24,702 nucleotides of DNA from assembly GCA_001275005.1 (NCBI GenBank), contig JWZX01001521.1, forward strand, positions 1 to 24,702, in the 5' to 3' direction. Source of the stretch: Chrysochromulina tobinii (taxonomy: Eukaryota > Haptophyta > Prymnesiales > Chrysochromulinaceae). The position numbers and the translations under genes are program-made. Positions within the stretch are counted from its first letter, which is position 1. The number at the start of each line of letters is the position of its first letter. Below the pieces are notes generated by a model. It was not told the origin of the DNA and searched no databases. It saw only the letters and a program-made list of their open reading frames with translations. Shown here piece by piece: positions 9,601-16,609 of the stretch.

Positions 9601-10468
9601 CTCGATCTCCCATGGATCTCCCTCGATCTCCCTCGCACCGTGGCGGGCATACCACGAGATGAAGTCGTATGCTTCCATCGATCTGCCTTCTTCCGAGTAC
9701 ACCCCCCTGAGCCTCGAAGCTCTCGTGCTCGATGCAGAGCTCGGCCAGCCTCCTCCCGCCGACGGCTGCCTGCGGTTGGCTGCCCTGTGCGCTGGCCGCG
9801 CCAACGCGGTCATCTGGACCTGGGAGATCGACTTGGATGAGACGGGCGCGAGCCTCACCAATGCTCCGAGGGCTCCCAAGACGCATTGGCGCCAAGCGGC
9901 CCATCTCCTTAGCGGCCATTGGCTGAGTGCCGAGCAGCCAATGGCGCTCAGCTTTCGCGCCATCTCCAACGGCCGCGAGCTCCGCTTCGAGCTCGATGTG
10001 CGAGACAGCAACCTCGAGCGCGCCAGCGCACCGCTCCGCACGCGGCCGCACGCCCCACGCTTTCTACGCTCGCCACTCGCGGAGCCGCGGATTGACGTGT
10101 CGCCTACGGCGGACTCGCCGGCTGCACCCACTCTCTGCGTAGACGACCCTCGGATATCTCATGCCGAGGCGTCGCGCGGCGGCGGCGGTGGCGGCGGCGG
10201 ACGCAGGTGTCAGTCGACGAGCTGGCGCCACCGCCGGCCGCGCGTGCCAATGCCCCCACTCTCACCTGAGCCCGTCGACCCCGAGTGGCGCGAGGCGATG
10301 CAGCTCGCGACGGTCCGCGTGGTGGAGCGCTTCGGTCTCTCACCACGGGGAGCCGAGCACTCGATCTCGCTGTGTGAGGCGGCGCTCGAGATCGCGGCCA
10401 ACCCGGCGCGCTTTGGAGTCCACCCTGCCGATGCGCTCCAGGCTGTGAGGCTGTACTATGCCAACTGA
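6635..10468 (+). CDS. Tandem-domain protein arginine methyltransferase (PRMT7/PRMT9-like)
   Basis: The frame is open for 1277 codons. The start is uncertain: 6635 is GTG-like, 6665 is the first in-frame ATG, and 7403 is the next. A GTAAGT at 6982 also allows an unseen upstream intron. The first Rossmann-like region (about residues 285-420, VLIAQGSLGTEAAAAAAAGARVLVLEPN compressed) lacks a canonical glycine motif and looks degenerate. The second is canonical: WHFAMVRDAPRNGAYAAAI at residue 709, motif I AIDLGAGSALLSLML near 770, and the double-E loop ELMDSGALGEGLLP starting at E906. A beta-barrel follows with HWRQAAHLLSG. Such enzymes transfer methyl groups from S-adenosylmethionine to protein arginines. 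Low-complexity tracts interrupt it: Pro (8638-8690), Gly (8884-8938) and a 40-residue Ala/Ser insertion within the SAM-binding fold. The family is sure; PRMT7 versus PRMT9 is not. Confidence 0.8.
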   Translation: MTSARRACEQMACVNVNTTDATAGATALLLPAQNTHTLHDPNGVCEGVLYVSPVKTPGYKCYERTALTYSEGISEDRPPVHRTRIYTLRARSQATRKLRVCGGGGGGGGGGGGVLCKFGPSGGSSHDEASVEQLLDADALLQLRRQFLSVQALLAQRRGCDDEQTDRLRQLAAQALTACSQASVSLGLEVDLRLLRPPWSSRRAAAASSANGSGLFSVRENRDALLARRPHASGLLKWLDVRSVAFEAYRRLEVRHMPWAAASVEATVSAVEQVRARAPHRPPRVLIAQGSLGTEAAAAAAAGARVLVLEPNRFAARAITAVAVQHGVGHGVQVLACSLEELIAGGGEDAACDVLVLTPLLEEAGLGRRLLCAAAAVHAAAAAAAAAASHAVGAQLPPLMVPHRVEMHAALALLTAGMVHHGVDLTSPISDPISDPISDPISTAGMVHGVDLTSLDVTRWSPYPMPLAATLEEGAFTLSPFTALFAWDLTDARAVLSARAAGESRDITFHIHETLNPTLHETLPPEATIAGALAADAEAGGAASGGGGDASSWARCNAVILDVCPVFITDLDAAAATCTAAATCTAPTPPRLPPPQKRAVHFVEPFAVRAAGTHTLRAQHDAHRIALLPSTTLLPSTTLLPSTALLPLPCALASSRASSGVTTPPPPSASPPPPPPPPPPPPPPPRAVAAAIALTGSSEGWGTMLLQHWHFAMVRDAPRNGAYAAAIQRAASRLMHRQHAMKGGGAGACGGDGGGGGGGGGGGGGGGGVAAIDLGAGSALLSLMLANRLRYEAAASSASSASSAPSASSASSASSAPSASSASSASSASSASFSPEPGAARAATMPGTVLGVEIMGGVVDLGRRCIRHNGASEMVELIKAEGHQLCARTAAMPEHERPHAPLLMAELMDSGALGEGLLPLAYEARVSGLLAPDAQILPCRLRVWAFVAELRACGTALDGCELVASHVGGTRTLHSQQHSQQQAVAARAPSISHGSPSISLAPWRAYHEMKSYASIDLPSSEYTPLSLEALVLDAELGQPPPADGCLRLAALCAGRANAVIWTWEIDLDETGASLTNAPRAPKTHWRQAAHLLSGHWLSAEQPMALSFRAISNGRELRFELDVRDSNLERASAPLRTRPHAPRFLRSPLAEPRIDVSPTADSPAAPTLCVDDPRISHAEASRGGGGGGGGRRCQSTSWRHRRPRVPMPPLSPEPVDPEWREAMQLATVRVVERFGLSPRGAEHSISLCEAALEIAANPARFGVHPADALQAVRLYYAN
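6940..6975 (+). repeat. GGAGGC hexamer repeat
   Basis: About six copies of GGAGGC/GGCGGA lie in the 5' part of the methyltransferase frame, just upstream of a strong donor-like GTAAGT at 6982. If this part is leader rather than coding, the repeat is in the 5' UTR. Confidence 0.6.
7877..7996 (+). repeat. 84-bp in-frame duplication enclosing a 12-bp minisatellite
   Basis: ACTGCTGGGATGGTCCA occurs at 7877-7893 and 7961-7977, 84 nt (28 codons) apart, each followed after a short gap by GTCGACCTCAC. Between them are about four copies of a 12-mer (ATCTCGGACCCA), read as ISDP repeats. There is no GT-AG pair that would remove it, so it is translated. Confidence 0.75.
8516..8574 (+). repeat. 18-bp tandem repeat (LLPSTT)
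   Basis: Three and a half copies of CTCCTGCCCAGCACGACG lie in the methyltransferase frame and encode LLPSTT repeats in the linker before the catalytic domain. Confidence 0.7.
9015..9134 (+). repeat. TCCGCCTCC minisatellite inside the methyltransferase fold
   Basis: The stretch is almost purely pyrimidine on the + strand, built from TCCGCCTCC/TCCGCCCCC units, and encodes about 40 Ala/Ser/Pro residues. It falls between motif I and the strand ending VLGVEIM of the SAM-binding domain. The complementary strand is a polypurine G-rich tract. Confidence 0.75.
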
Positions 10469-11154
10469 CTCGTCCGCGGCTTGTGCGCGTCTCCTAATCG
10501 CTTCATCTACAAATCGAGCGAATCACACCGGCGACGGTCTAGAGACCCAAATTAGGAAACCGGGACGGAGTCTAGATACGTACACGTAGACCGGTCGTGC
10601 GGTGTGGCTGGTGCGCCGTATCTAACGAGCGTTATTTCATATTTCACAGTTTTCAGTTTCAGAGCAGGTTGTAGTACGAAGTACCATACGGCATGCCGGC
10701 GTCAGAGCGCCTATCTCCACGCTAGACGCTTCCAGCCATCCAGGTCTCACTCTCAGTCTTCTGTCGGGCGCTGCAACTGCGGCGGCTCGTTTTGCATTCC
10801 GGCCGCTGGTCCACGAGTCGCTCGTCGTTCACTCCGCGGCCGCGCACCCGGCCGGTTGCGATTCCGTTAGCGATTCCGCCCAAATACGAGACGCCCAATA
10901 CCATCGGCACCGCGCCGATTCAAGTCACATGCCGATGGTATTTCATAGTCACATGCCGATGGTATTCATAGTCACATGCCGCAAAGGGTGGCGGAGCCCA
11001 GCCCCAAGCTCCGCAGACCCCTAGCTCCGTGGGCACACATGTGTATGGCTGCCTCGGTTCCCCGACGGTGGCTGCCGTGGTGCTCCATCCTGCCTCCCAA
11101 CATGCCGACCCCAACCCGCCGCATGCGCTGCCGTCCGCGCGCGCCGAGGGCTCC
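10469..11154. other. Convergent intergenic region, PRMT (+) and kinesin (-)
   Basis: This is 3' flanking sequence of two genes on opposite strands, somewhat lower in GC than the genes around it. Apart from the hairpin and tandem repeat annotated at 10897-10981, no gene, RNA or conserved motif was recognised. Confidence 0.55.
10897..10981. repeat. Hairpin plus 23-24-bp tandem repeat
   Basis: AGTCACATGCCGATGGTATT repeats at 10923, 10947 and, truncated, at 10970. AATACCATCGGCA at 10897-10909 is the exact reverse complement of 10930-10942, giving a 13-bp stem with a 20-nt loop, and it can pair with the second copy as well. The location between two convergent stops would suit 3'-end formation, but that is inference. 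Confidence 0.65.
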
Positions 11155-13314
11155 TCAGAGCTTCTCAGCGCGCTGCTTGACAGCACGCTCCTCGCCAGCG
11201 GTATTGGGCCGCTTGGCGCCGTGTACACAAGAAGAGGAGGAGGGCGTCCTGTTGGGCGTCTTGGTAGGGCCGCCCGCCGCGCCCACGCCGCCGCGTGGCG
11301 TCATCTTATTCCCAAGGCTCGGTGTGAGTGCACCGGCGCCGTCTTGGGCGCCGTCGGGCGTCTTGTTGGGCGTCTTGGGCATCCGCGTCGGCGTGGGCGC
11401 GCTCGTGGTGGCGACGGTCCCGGCCGCCGCCGCGGCAGCGGCGCCGGCTTGCTTGCGCTCTTGCCCGAGCTGCGCGAGGCGTGCTCGAGTGCCAAACCCA
11501 ATCGAGACGAGTGTCTCTGGTGCGTCGACACGGTCGGGGGAGGCGGTGATGATGAACATGACCCTCGCGCCGCGCGAGAGGGCCGGCTGCAGCAGAAAGG
11601 TCAGCTTCGAGTTGCGGAAGGGCACGTGCGACTCTTTGTGCCCAATCGCCGTCATCACATCACCGAGCGCCGAGAGAGACTTGTTGATAGCCGCCGTCTC
11701 CGCAGCAAGCGATCCCGTCGCCTCTGTGCGCGAGAGGCGCTCCGACCCCGCCAGGTCGACGAGTGTGAGGAGGCCCGCCGGCAGCTCCGACGGCCCGCTC
11801 ACCAGCTGATAGAGCATCACCATATGCGATCGAGAGGAGCGCTCGTTGAGACCGTTGTCGGCCGTTGCGCGCCGGCGTGACGCGGCACCTACTAGCGCCT
11901 CCGCAGAGTCGGCCGAGCGGATGGGATGCCAGCTCACGCCCTCTACATACGGGTTGCCGTCGCGGCCGAGGCGCAGCTCGAGCGACTTGTCGTTCTCATG
12001 GGACTCGGGGGCGAGCAAGTCGCCAACCTTCTCGTTGTACACTTCGACCACCGCCAGCCGCAACGCCACCGACGCGGGCGCGCCGCCCGACGCGAGGGCC
12101 ACGCGCTCAAGCACCGATTGCACCGCCATCCGCTGCAGGTGGAGCATCGTGTACGTCTTGCCCGAGCCCGTCTGGCCGTACGCGAGCACGGTGGCGCGCG
12201 ACCCGTCGGCCACCGCCACGGCGAGAGGACGCAGCTCGCTGAAGACCGCCTCGTTGGGCGCACTGCTGTCGAAGACGCGATCGAACGCAAACGTGCGCGC
12301 GGGCGCCGCTCCGGCGCCGGCGCTGAGGGTGAGCGAGCGGGCGATTCCGGAGGACATGAGGCCCGTCGCCTCAGCCACCGGTGCGCTGCCGCTGCCCTTG
12401 GGCGGCCGCAGCCGGCAGAGGACCCGTACGCTCCCCTTGAGCTCCATCATCTCCAATTGGAGTTCCTCCTCGCGTTCCTCGAGCTCGCTGACTTGCTGCC
12501 GCAGACCCTCGGCCTGCGCCTCCGATGTGGCCAGGGCGGTGCGAAGCTGTGCGGCGGTGGCCACGGAGGCGGCCAGCGCGGCCGTGGACTCGCTCAGTGA
12601 AGCCTCTCTGTCAGCGACCAGCTGACGCAGCCTTGGTACCTCCGCTGCCCGCGCGTCCGCCGCCTCCGTGGCCGCTGTCGCCGCCAGCAGCTGCGAGCGT
12701 AGGCTCGCGACGAGGGCCTCGAGCTCGGACACGCGGTCGTGCTGCGCGAGCGTCGTGCGCCGATCGGGCGCCACGTCATCCTCGCCCGTCACCGCAGGCC
12801 CGTCCAACGGCAGCCCGGAGAGCATGGCCTTGGCCGCCGCGTGCGCCCGGCCGAGAATGGTCGTGAGCTCCTTCTTGGTGCCCTTGGACTCAAGGCCGAT
12901 GTCCATGCACATCTTGCGCAGCTCCGGCACCTTGAGCTCCGCCAGCCGCGAAGGCGACGGGATGTTGGTGACTACCGTCGATGGCGCGCCCGCGTTGTTC
13001 TGTGCAGACGGCTTGCGGTGGAGGCGCGGCGTGTCCGCCGAGTGCGCCGTAATGAGCCGTGCGTCCTTGGAGCCCAAATCCGTCTCCTGCTCCTTGCCGC
13101 TGTCGTATGCGATGCGGTACATGATCCGCGGCTTGCCCTCAGCATTGAGGCACGAATAGGACTGGGTGATCAGCCCGTCGTCCCAACCGTGGGCGAACAG
13201 CACGCTCACGCGCGCGTAGACGGGCAGGGCGCCCTCAGCTGTACTGACCAGGCGGCGGTCGAGCAGCGACGGGTCCGAGACGCTGATCCGCGTCTCGCGC
13301 TTCCTCGACGCCAT
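11155..13314 (-). CDS. Kinesin-14 (C-terminal motor) with Tudor-like and SAP-like N-terminal regions
   Basis: The product is a single-exon protein of 719 residues. I choose ATG at 13314 (MASRKRETRISVSD); the frame opens 34 codons earlier, but that part looks like leader. Residues about 20-80 (ARVSVLFAHGWDDGLI, then MYRIAYDSGKEQETDL) resemble a Tudor-like beta barrel. About 115-150 (LAELKVPELRKMCMDIGLES, then GTKKELTTIL) looks like a SAP helix-hairpin. A coiled coil spans about 180-290 (VSELEALVASLRSQL, ELEEREEELQLEMMELKG). The motor starts at GSVRVLCRLRPP near 291, with P-loop GQTGSGKTYTM near 380, switch I NERSSRSH near 488 and switch II LVDLAGSER near 517. A stalk before a C-terminal motor identifies the kinesin-14 class, normally minus-end directed and acting in the spindle. 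The tail has KTPNKTP and TKTPNRTP, possible proline-directed phosphosites. Confidence 0.9.
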   Translation of the reverse strand: MASRKRETRISVSDPSLLDRRLVSTAEGALPVYARVSVLFAHGWDDGLITQSYSCLNAEGKPRIMYRIAYDSGKEQETDLGSKDARLITAHSADTPRLHRKPSAQNNAGAPSTVVTNIPSPSRLAELKVPELRKMCMDIGLESKGTKKELTTILGRAHAAAKAMLSGLPLDGPAVTGEDDVAPDRRTTLAQHDRVSELEALVASLRSQLLAATAATEAADARAAEVPRLRQLVADREASLSESTAALAASVATAAQLRTALATSEAQAEGLRQQVSELEEREEELQLEMMELKGSVRVLCRLRPPKGSGSAPVAEATGLMSSGIARSLTLSAGAGAAPARTFAFDRVFDSSAPNEAVFSELRPLAVAVADGSRATVLAYGQTGSGKTYTMLHLQRMAVQSVLERVALASGGAPASVALRLAVVEVYNEKVGDLLAPESHENDKSLELRLGRDGNPYVEGVSWHPIRSADSAEALVGAASRRRATADNGLNERSSRSHMVMLYQLVSGPSELPAGLLTLVDLAGSERLSRTEATGSLAAETAAINKSLSALGDVMTAIGHKESHVPFRNSKLTFLLQPALSRGARVMFIITASPDRVDAPETLVSIGFGTRARLAQLGQERKQAGAAAAAAAGTVATTSAPTPTRMPKTPNKTPDGAQDGAGALTPSLGNKMTPRGGVGAAGGPTKTPNRTPSSSSCVHGAKRPNTAGEERAVKQRAEKL

Positions 13315-13476
13315 GGCCCGCAAGTCAAAAAGCGACTTTCGGCCGCTCGGATTCCAGATTTGGAGGTATGGAAAAGCAACATGTGGATCGAAGGCAATTA
13401 CATGGAAAACAATCATGTACAGACACTTAACGTGTCACACCTGCTGGTCACACTTCATCTTCGTCGACAAGACGAG
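13315..13476. promoter_or_regulatory. Head-to-head intergenic region, kinesin (-) and light-harvesting gene (+)
   Basis: 162 bp separate the chosen start codons of two divergent genes, so both promoters must lie here or inside the neighbouring gene. The sequence is less GC-rich than the coding regions. No TATA box is evident. Confidence 0.4.
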
Positions 13477-14271
13477 ATGCTCGCACTCGCGCTCACGCAT
13501 GGCGCTGCCGTGGCGCTGCTCACGGGCAGCCCCGTCGATCGCTCGATCTCGGTCCCGTTTCTGCCGCGGCCAGCCGCGCTCGATGGCACCATGATCGGCG
13601 ACGTCGGCTTCGATCCGCTTGGCATTGCGACGACGGCCAACCTAGCGCGCATGCGGGAGGCTGAGCTGCGGCACGGCCGCCTCGCGATGGTCGCCACGTG
13701 GGGCTGGCCGATCGCCGAAGGCGGGTTTGCCCTGGCGCAGAAGCTCGTGCCCGTCAGCACCGTTTGCACCGGCGTCGGCTGCTATGTTGATAAGACCGAC
13801 GAGGGACGACAAGCCGCGCTGCAGCTAGCCGACATCGGCCAGGTCTCCATCGCGTACTGGGGCTCGCTGCTCGCGCTCGCCGTGCACGGCGAGCTTCGAG
13901 CGCGGCAGGGCTGCTACTTTGACCCGCTGCGGCTCTACGTGGACGCTGACGACACCGAGCGTGTTCGGCTGCAGCTGGCGGAGCTTAAGCACGGCCGCCT
14001 TGCGATGTGCGCGGTGGCCACCTATTGGAGCACGAAGCTCGTGGCGACGGTGGGCGGCTCCGCCGCGGCCGCGCTGGCCGCCGGGGTCCCCAAGGGCTCC
14101 CTCACCTTTGCGCATCAGCTCTGGGGTGAGACGTGCGTGTACAGCCTCACGCGACAGTCGGCGCAGGCCCTCTGCTACCCGCAGTACACAAACGAGGCCT
14201 TCGACTACGTGCTCAGTTGGGAGATCCTGTTCAGGACGCTGACGGGCTACTTCCGCGAGCCCTACTTTTGA
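13477..14271 (+). CDS. Chlorophyll a/c (fucoxanthin-type) light-harvesting protein
   Basis: The product is 264 residues from ATG 13477 to TGA at 14269-14271. Earlier in-frame ATGs (13381, 13402) lie in leader-like sequence. The short hydrophobic N-terminus (MLALALTHGAAVALLTG) is probably part of the plastid-targeting presequence. LDGTMIGDVGFDPLGIA is the standard start of the mature LHC. Helix 1 has REAELRHGRLAMVATWGW and helix 3 has QLAELKHGRLAMCAV, the paired chlorophyll-ligand Glu/Arg motifs of the family. A middle helix is around IAYWGSLLALAVHGEL. It binds chlorophyll and carotenoid in the thylakoid membrane as antenna. An extended C-terminal tail (about 60 residues, ending FRTLTGYFREPYF) with two Cys is unusual. 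The family is sure; the subfamily is not. Confidence 0.92.
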   Translation: MLALALTHGAAVALLTGSPVDRSISVPFLPRPAALDGTMIGDVGFDPLGIATTANLARMREAELRHGRLAMVATWGWPIAEGGFALAQKLVPVSTVCTGVGCYVDKTDEGRQAALQLADIGQVSIAYWGSLLALAVHGELRARQGCYFDPLRLYVDADDTERVRLQLAELKHGRLAMCAVATYWSTKLVATVGGSAAAALAAGVPKGSLTFAHQLWGETCVYSLTRQSAQALCYPQYTNEAFDYVLSWEILFRTLTGYFREPYF

Positions 14272-14520
14272 ACGGCCGCCGCGTCACCGAGCCACTCTGT
14301 CCGCGCTGAGAGCCGGGCGCCTACGGGCGCCGAGGTGCCGGCGCCGACACATAAACCCCCCTTCCGGCACACGACACACGTGAGCGAGTCCGGAGAGACT
14401 CGCGAGACCGAGAGAGGTGGCTGGGGCTGCGCGCATCCATGTTCGCCCATAGCGCAAGGCCGTTCTTGGTACGAAGACATTTTAAGTTACCATTGTGCAT
14501 ATTTGGGGCTCCTCAGCAAC
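14272..14520. other. Convergent intergenic region, LHC (+) and RlmH (-)
   Basis: This 249-bp stretch between two stop codons shows no gene or notable structure. It becomes AT-richer toward 14460-14520. Confidence 0.5.
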
Positions 14521-15105
14521 TCAATCTTTGTGATAGCCGCTACCCCTACGAATCTCGGTCGCTCGGTAGATTTGCTCGATGAGCAGCAGCCGCGCCATTT
14601 GGTGCGTGAACGTCAGCCGGCTCAGACTGAGCAGCCGACCCGGGTCGGCTTTGAGCGCGGGCGGCAGCCCGTCGGCGCCGCCGATGAAGAATGTGACGCG
14701 CGAGCCGCCCGCCTCGAGTGCGTCGAAGAAGCGGCTCGTGAACTCGACTGATGTGCACTGTGGCCCACGTTCATCCAGGATGATGCAACCGGCGCTGTCC
14801 GCGCGAGAGACCTGCGCCTCGAGCGCCGCATCGTCGCGCACCCAGACGCAATCAATGTCCACCACGGAGCGCAGACGCGTCGTGTACAGCTCGATTGCCG
14901 TCTGCAGCCACGCCTCCTTGGTTTTTCCCACAGAGTAGATGGTCACGCGCGGCCCGCATCGTACAGCTGCTGCTCGCGACGGAGCAGCATGCAGCGTGTA
15001 GTGCGCGGAGGCGATGGCGAATGCTGCGGCTGGTGTTGGGATCGCGGCTAAGACGATGAGCGCGCCGCGCAGGCGCGTGCGATCCGACGGTCGTGTCATC
15101 CACAT
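14521..15105 (-). CDS. rlmH: 23S rRNA (pseudouridine-N3)-methyltransferase RlmH, organelle-targeted
   Basis: The product is 194 residues from ATG 15105 (or 192 from ATG 15099). After a roughly 50-residue presequence comes the SPOUT-class core at VTIYSVGKTKEAWLQTAIELY. It contains IILDERGPQCTS, FFIGGADGLPPAL and LSLSRLTFTHQMARLLLIEQIYRA. It ends RGSGYHKD, the family's C-terminal Tyr-His-Lys signature. RlmH uses S-adenosylmethionine to methylate the pseudouridine in helix 69 of 23S rRNA. The presequence has a hydrophobic stretch (GALIVLAAIPTPAAAFA) with an AAAFA cleavage-like motif, as in bipartite targeting to complex red-type plastids, so action on plastid ribosomes is likely. A bacterial-type gene in a nuclear setting suggests endosymbiotic transfer. 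Confidence 0.93.
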   Translation of the reverse strand: MWMTRPSDRTRLRGALIVLAAIPTPAAAFAIASAHYTLHAAPSRAAAVRCGPRVTIYSVGKTKEAWLQTAIELYTTRLRSVVDIDCVWVRDDAALEAQVSRADSAGCIILDERGPQCTSVEFTSRFFDALEAGGSRVTFFIGGADGLPPALKADPGRLLSLSRLTFTHQMARLLLIEQIYRATEIRRGSGYHKD

Positions 15106-15332
15106 TCGCTTTGCGGAATTTGCGTGTTTGGCAAGTCAAGTCAATTCAAGTAAATCCTTGAACTCCGCCGCGACCGCGGACCGGCACCGCGAATAAGAGC
15201 CACCTACATGCATTCATTTTGCGGAATTTGGCGCATGCACCAGATGAATGCACTTTAGGATGACTCAAAAGGCACATAGCTTGCGAACGTATGACGCCGC
15301 GCGCTGCCGCCCACGGGCGACGCGCCCATCGG
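15106..15332. promoter_or_regulatory. Divergent region RlmH (-) / glycosyltransferase-like gene (+) with repeated element
   Basis: Between the two starts, a 19-mer CATTCRYTTTGCGGAATTT occurs at 15103-15121 (touching the RlmH start) and again at 15211-15229, with two differences. The right end holds copy A of a roughly 62-bp repeat (15271-15334) that stops at the ATG of the next gene. These may be promoter elements; function is inferred from position only. Confidence 0.5.
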
Positions 15333-15334
15333 AT
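15271..15334 (+). repeat. Direct repeat, copy A (leader of glycosyltransferase-like gene)
   Basis: It begins GGCACATAGCTTG and ends CATCGGAT at the ATG of the downstream gene. Copy B lies at 16414-16477 in the same orientation. The two share long identical blocks (GCGCGCTGCCGCCCAC, CGACGCGCC) with a few indels. Confidence 0.75.
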
Positions 15335-16094
15335 GAAAAATCGCACGAGGGGCACCTATCGTGTAAGGTGGTGCGTCCTTCTTACGGCGACGACCCACAT
15401 CCACGTCGACCTCAAGAAAGTGGCGCCGAGTTGCTGCGCAACACAACAGCAGAACGCGACGGAACGTCAAGAAATGTACCGTCACGTGCTCAGACGCTGG
15501 GCAGAGCGTGAACCAAACATGCCGATCACGCTCGTCGAGAACAGCGGCGATGACTTGATGTGGGCGGAGCATGTCCGCAGAGAGGTGAATCATCCGAGCA
15601 TCGAGCTCATTCGGCTGACCCCCACGAAGACGTGCCCAGGCGTAGAGATCGGATGCTTCGAGGCGGATGCGATCTTGCGAGGGGTGAAGCGCTCGACCGT
15701 TCTAGACTCACGCAAGTTGACCAGCCGGTGCTCGCACGTGCTCAAGGTGACTGCTCGCTACGTGCCGACGGACAACGTGAGCCTCGCGCTGCGTAAATGT
15801 AACACATCCGGAACGCAAGTGCTGGCAGTGCAGAGCAGCGGCTGGGGTGATCCATCTTTGAATTGGAGCGGCACGCAGATATTCGGCTTCCGAGCCACAC
15901 TCTCGGAGGCCTTATTTGGATGGTCTCAACAGGGAGAAATGTGCCAGGAATGCCACTTAAATGGTTACGTCAGAAAGGTGCGGCAGGCCATTGAGAGCAA
16001 GCGCATCCCCGCCGATGCGGTTTGCCAACTTCCGAGGCTCAGCGTGGAGCCGGTTAGGCAAGGGTCTAACGGCATTCTCACCGACTGGCTGTAG
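15333..16094 (+). CDS. Putative glycosyltransferase-like protein of unknown specificity
   Basis: The product is 253 residues from ATG 15333; the same frame also offers ATG 15291 inside a repeat. Beginning at VLLTATTHIHVDL, it has MYRHVLRRWAEREPNMPI, TLVENSGDDL, then PGVEIGCFEADAILRGV and SHVLKVTARYVP. The pattern of a hydrophobic strand, 'ENSG', a later 'G.E...' helix and 'K.T.RY' recalls small nucleotide-sugar transferase-like proteins of protists and microbes, but I cannot name a family securely. There is no signal peptide or clear membrane segment. Codon use is noticeably less GC-rich than in the neighbours and there are no low-complexity tracts. It is flanked by a direct repeat (15271 and 16414), so recent insertion or a different origin is possible. 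Confidence 0.6.
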   Translation: MKNRTRGTYRVRWCVLLTATTHIHVDLKKVAPSCCATQQQNATERQEMYRHVLRRWAEREPNMPITLVENSGDDLMWAEHVRREVNHPSIELIRLTPTKTCPGVEIGCFEADAILRGVKRSTVLDSRKLTSRCSHVLKVTARYVPTDNVSLALRKCNTSGTQVLAVQSSGWGDPSLNWSGTQIFGFRATLSEALFGWSQQGEMCQECHLNGYVRKVRQAIESKRIPADAVCQLPRLSVEPVRQGSNGILTDWL

Positions 16095-16609
16095 GCCGAG
16101 GCTGAAAGATCCCGGTGGCGGTGCCATGGGCGGTGCGTCCGTACAGAACGTTCAATGGAGGCAGCTCTAACGTTCGGTAACTTCGGTTGTGGACCGCCCT
16201 GAGCGAGTCTCAGGTGTGAGCTCACCCCCAAGAGGTGAAGGCGCTAGCTCTAGGGAGTGCAGGTCAAAAGGCTCGCGCACCACTATGTTGAAACCCCATA
16301 AGGTGACTACGAAACTACACCTGAGTGTTGAAACCCTGCCGCGTTTTAACGTCCCTGAGGTCCGCCTCGTCCCCCAAGGTCGCAAACTCTCGCGCAGCAC
16401 AGTCCATCCACACGGCACATAGCTTGTGTGTATAACGCGCGCGCGCTGCCGCCCACGGCGACGCGCCACATCGGATCAGTGCGCATGCACGCGTCGCTCG
16501 CTCCCCCGGCCCGCGGCCTCATCTCCGCTCCCCCACCGCCTACCGACGCGCCATGTCGCATGTGCCGTCCACGTGCCGTCCCGCCGCTTCGGCCTCCGCT
16601 CCGTCGAGC
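16095..16609. other. Intergenic region after the glycosyltransferase-like gene
   Basis: It lies between two convergent stops. It contains a repeated TGTTGAAACCC (16286-16296 and 16325-16335) and, at 16414-16477, copy B of the leader repeat. No gene was recognised; arginine- and proline-rich frames at the right end are antisense shadows of DNAAF1. Confidence 0.55.
16414..16477 (+). repeat. Direct repeat, copy B
   Basis: This is the imperfect second copy of 15271-15334, 1143 bp downstream and in the same orientation. It lacks the ATG (ATCAGT in place of ATGAAA) and no gene follows it on the + strand. Confidence 0.75.

Noticed and set aside
13315-13416. 34-residue N-terminal extension of the kinesin
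   Set aside because: The extension looks like untranslated leader, while MASRKRETRISVSD at 13314 is followed at once by conserved-looking sequence.
12739-13476. Upstream extension of the light-harvesting frame
   Set aside because: It is antisense to the kinesin gene, arginine-rich and without targeting features; the LHC starts near 13477.
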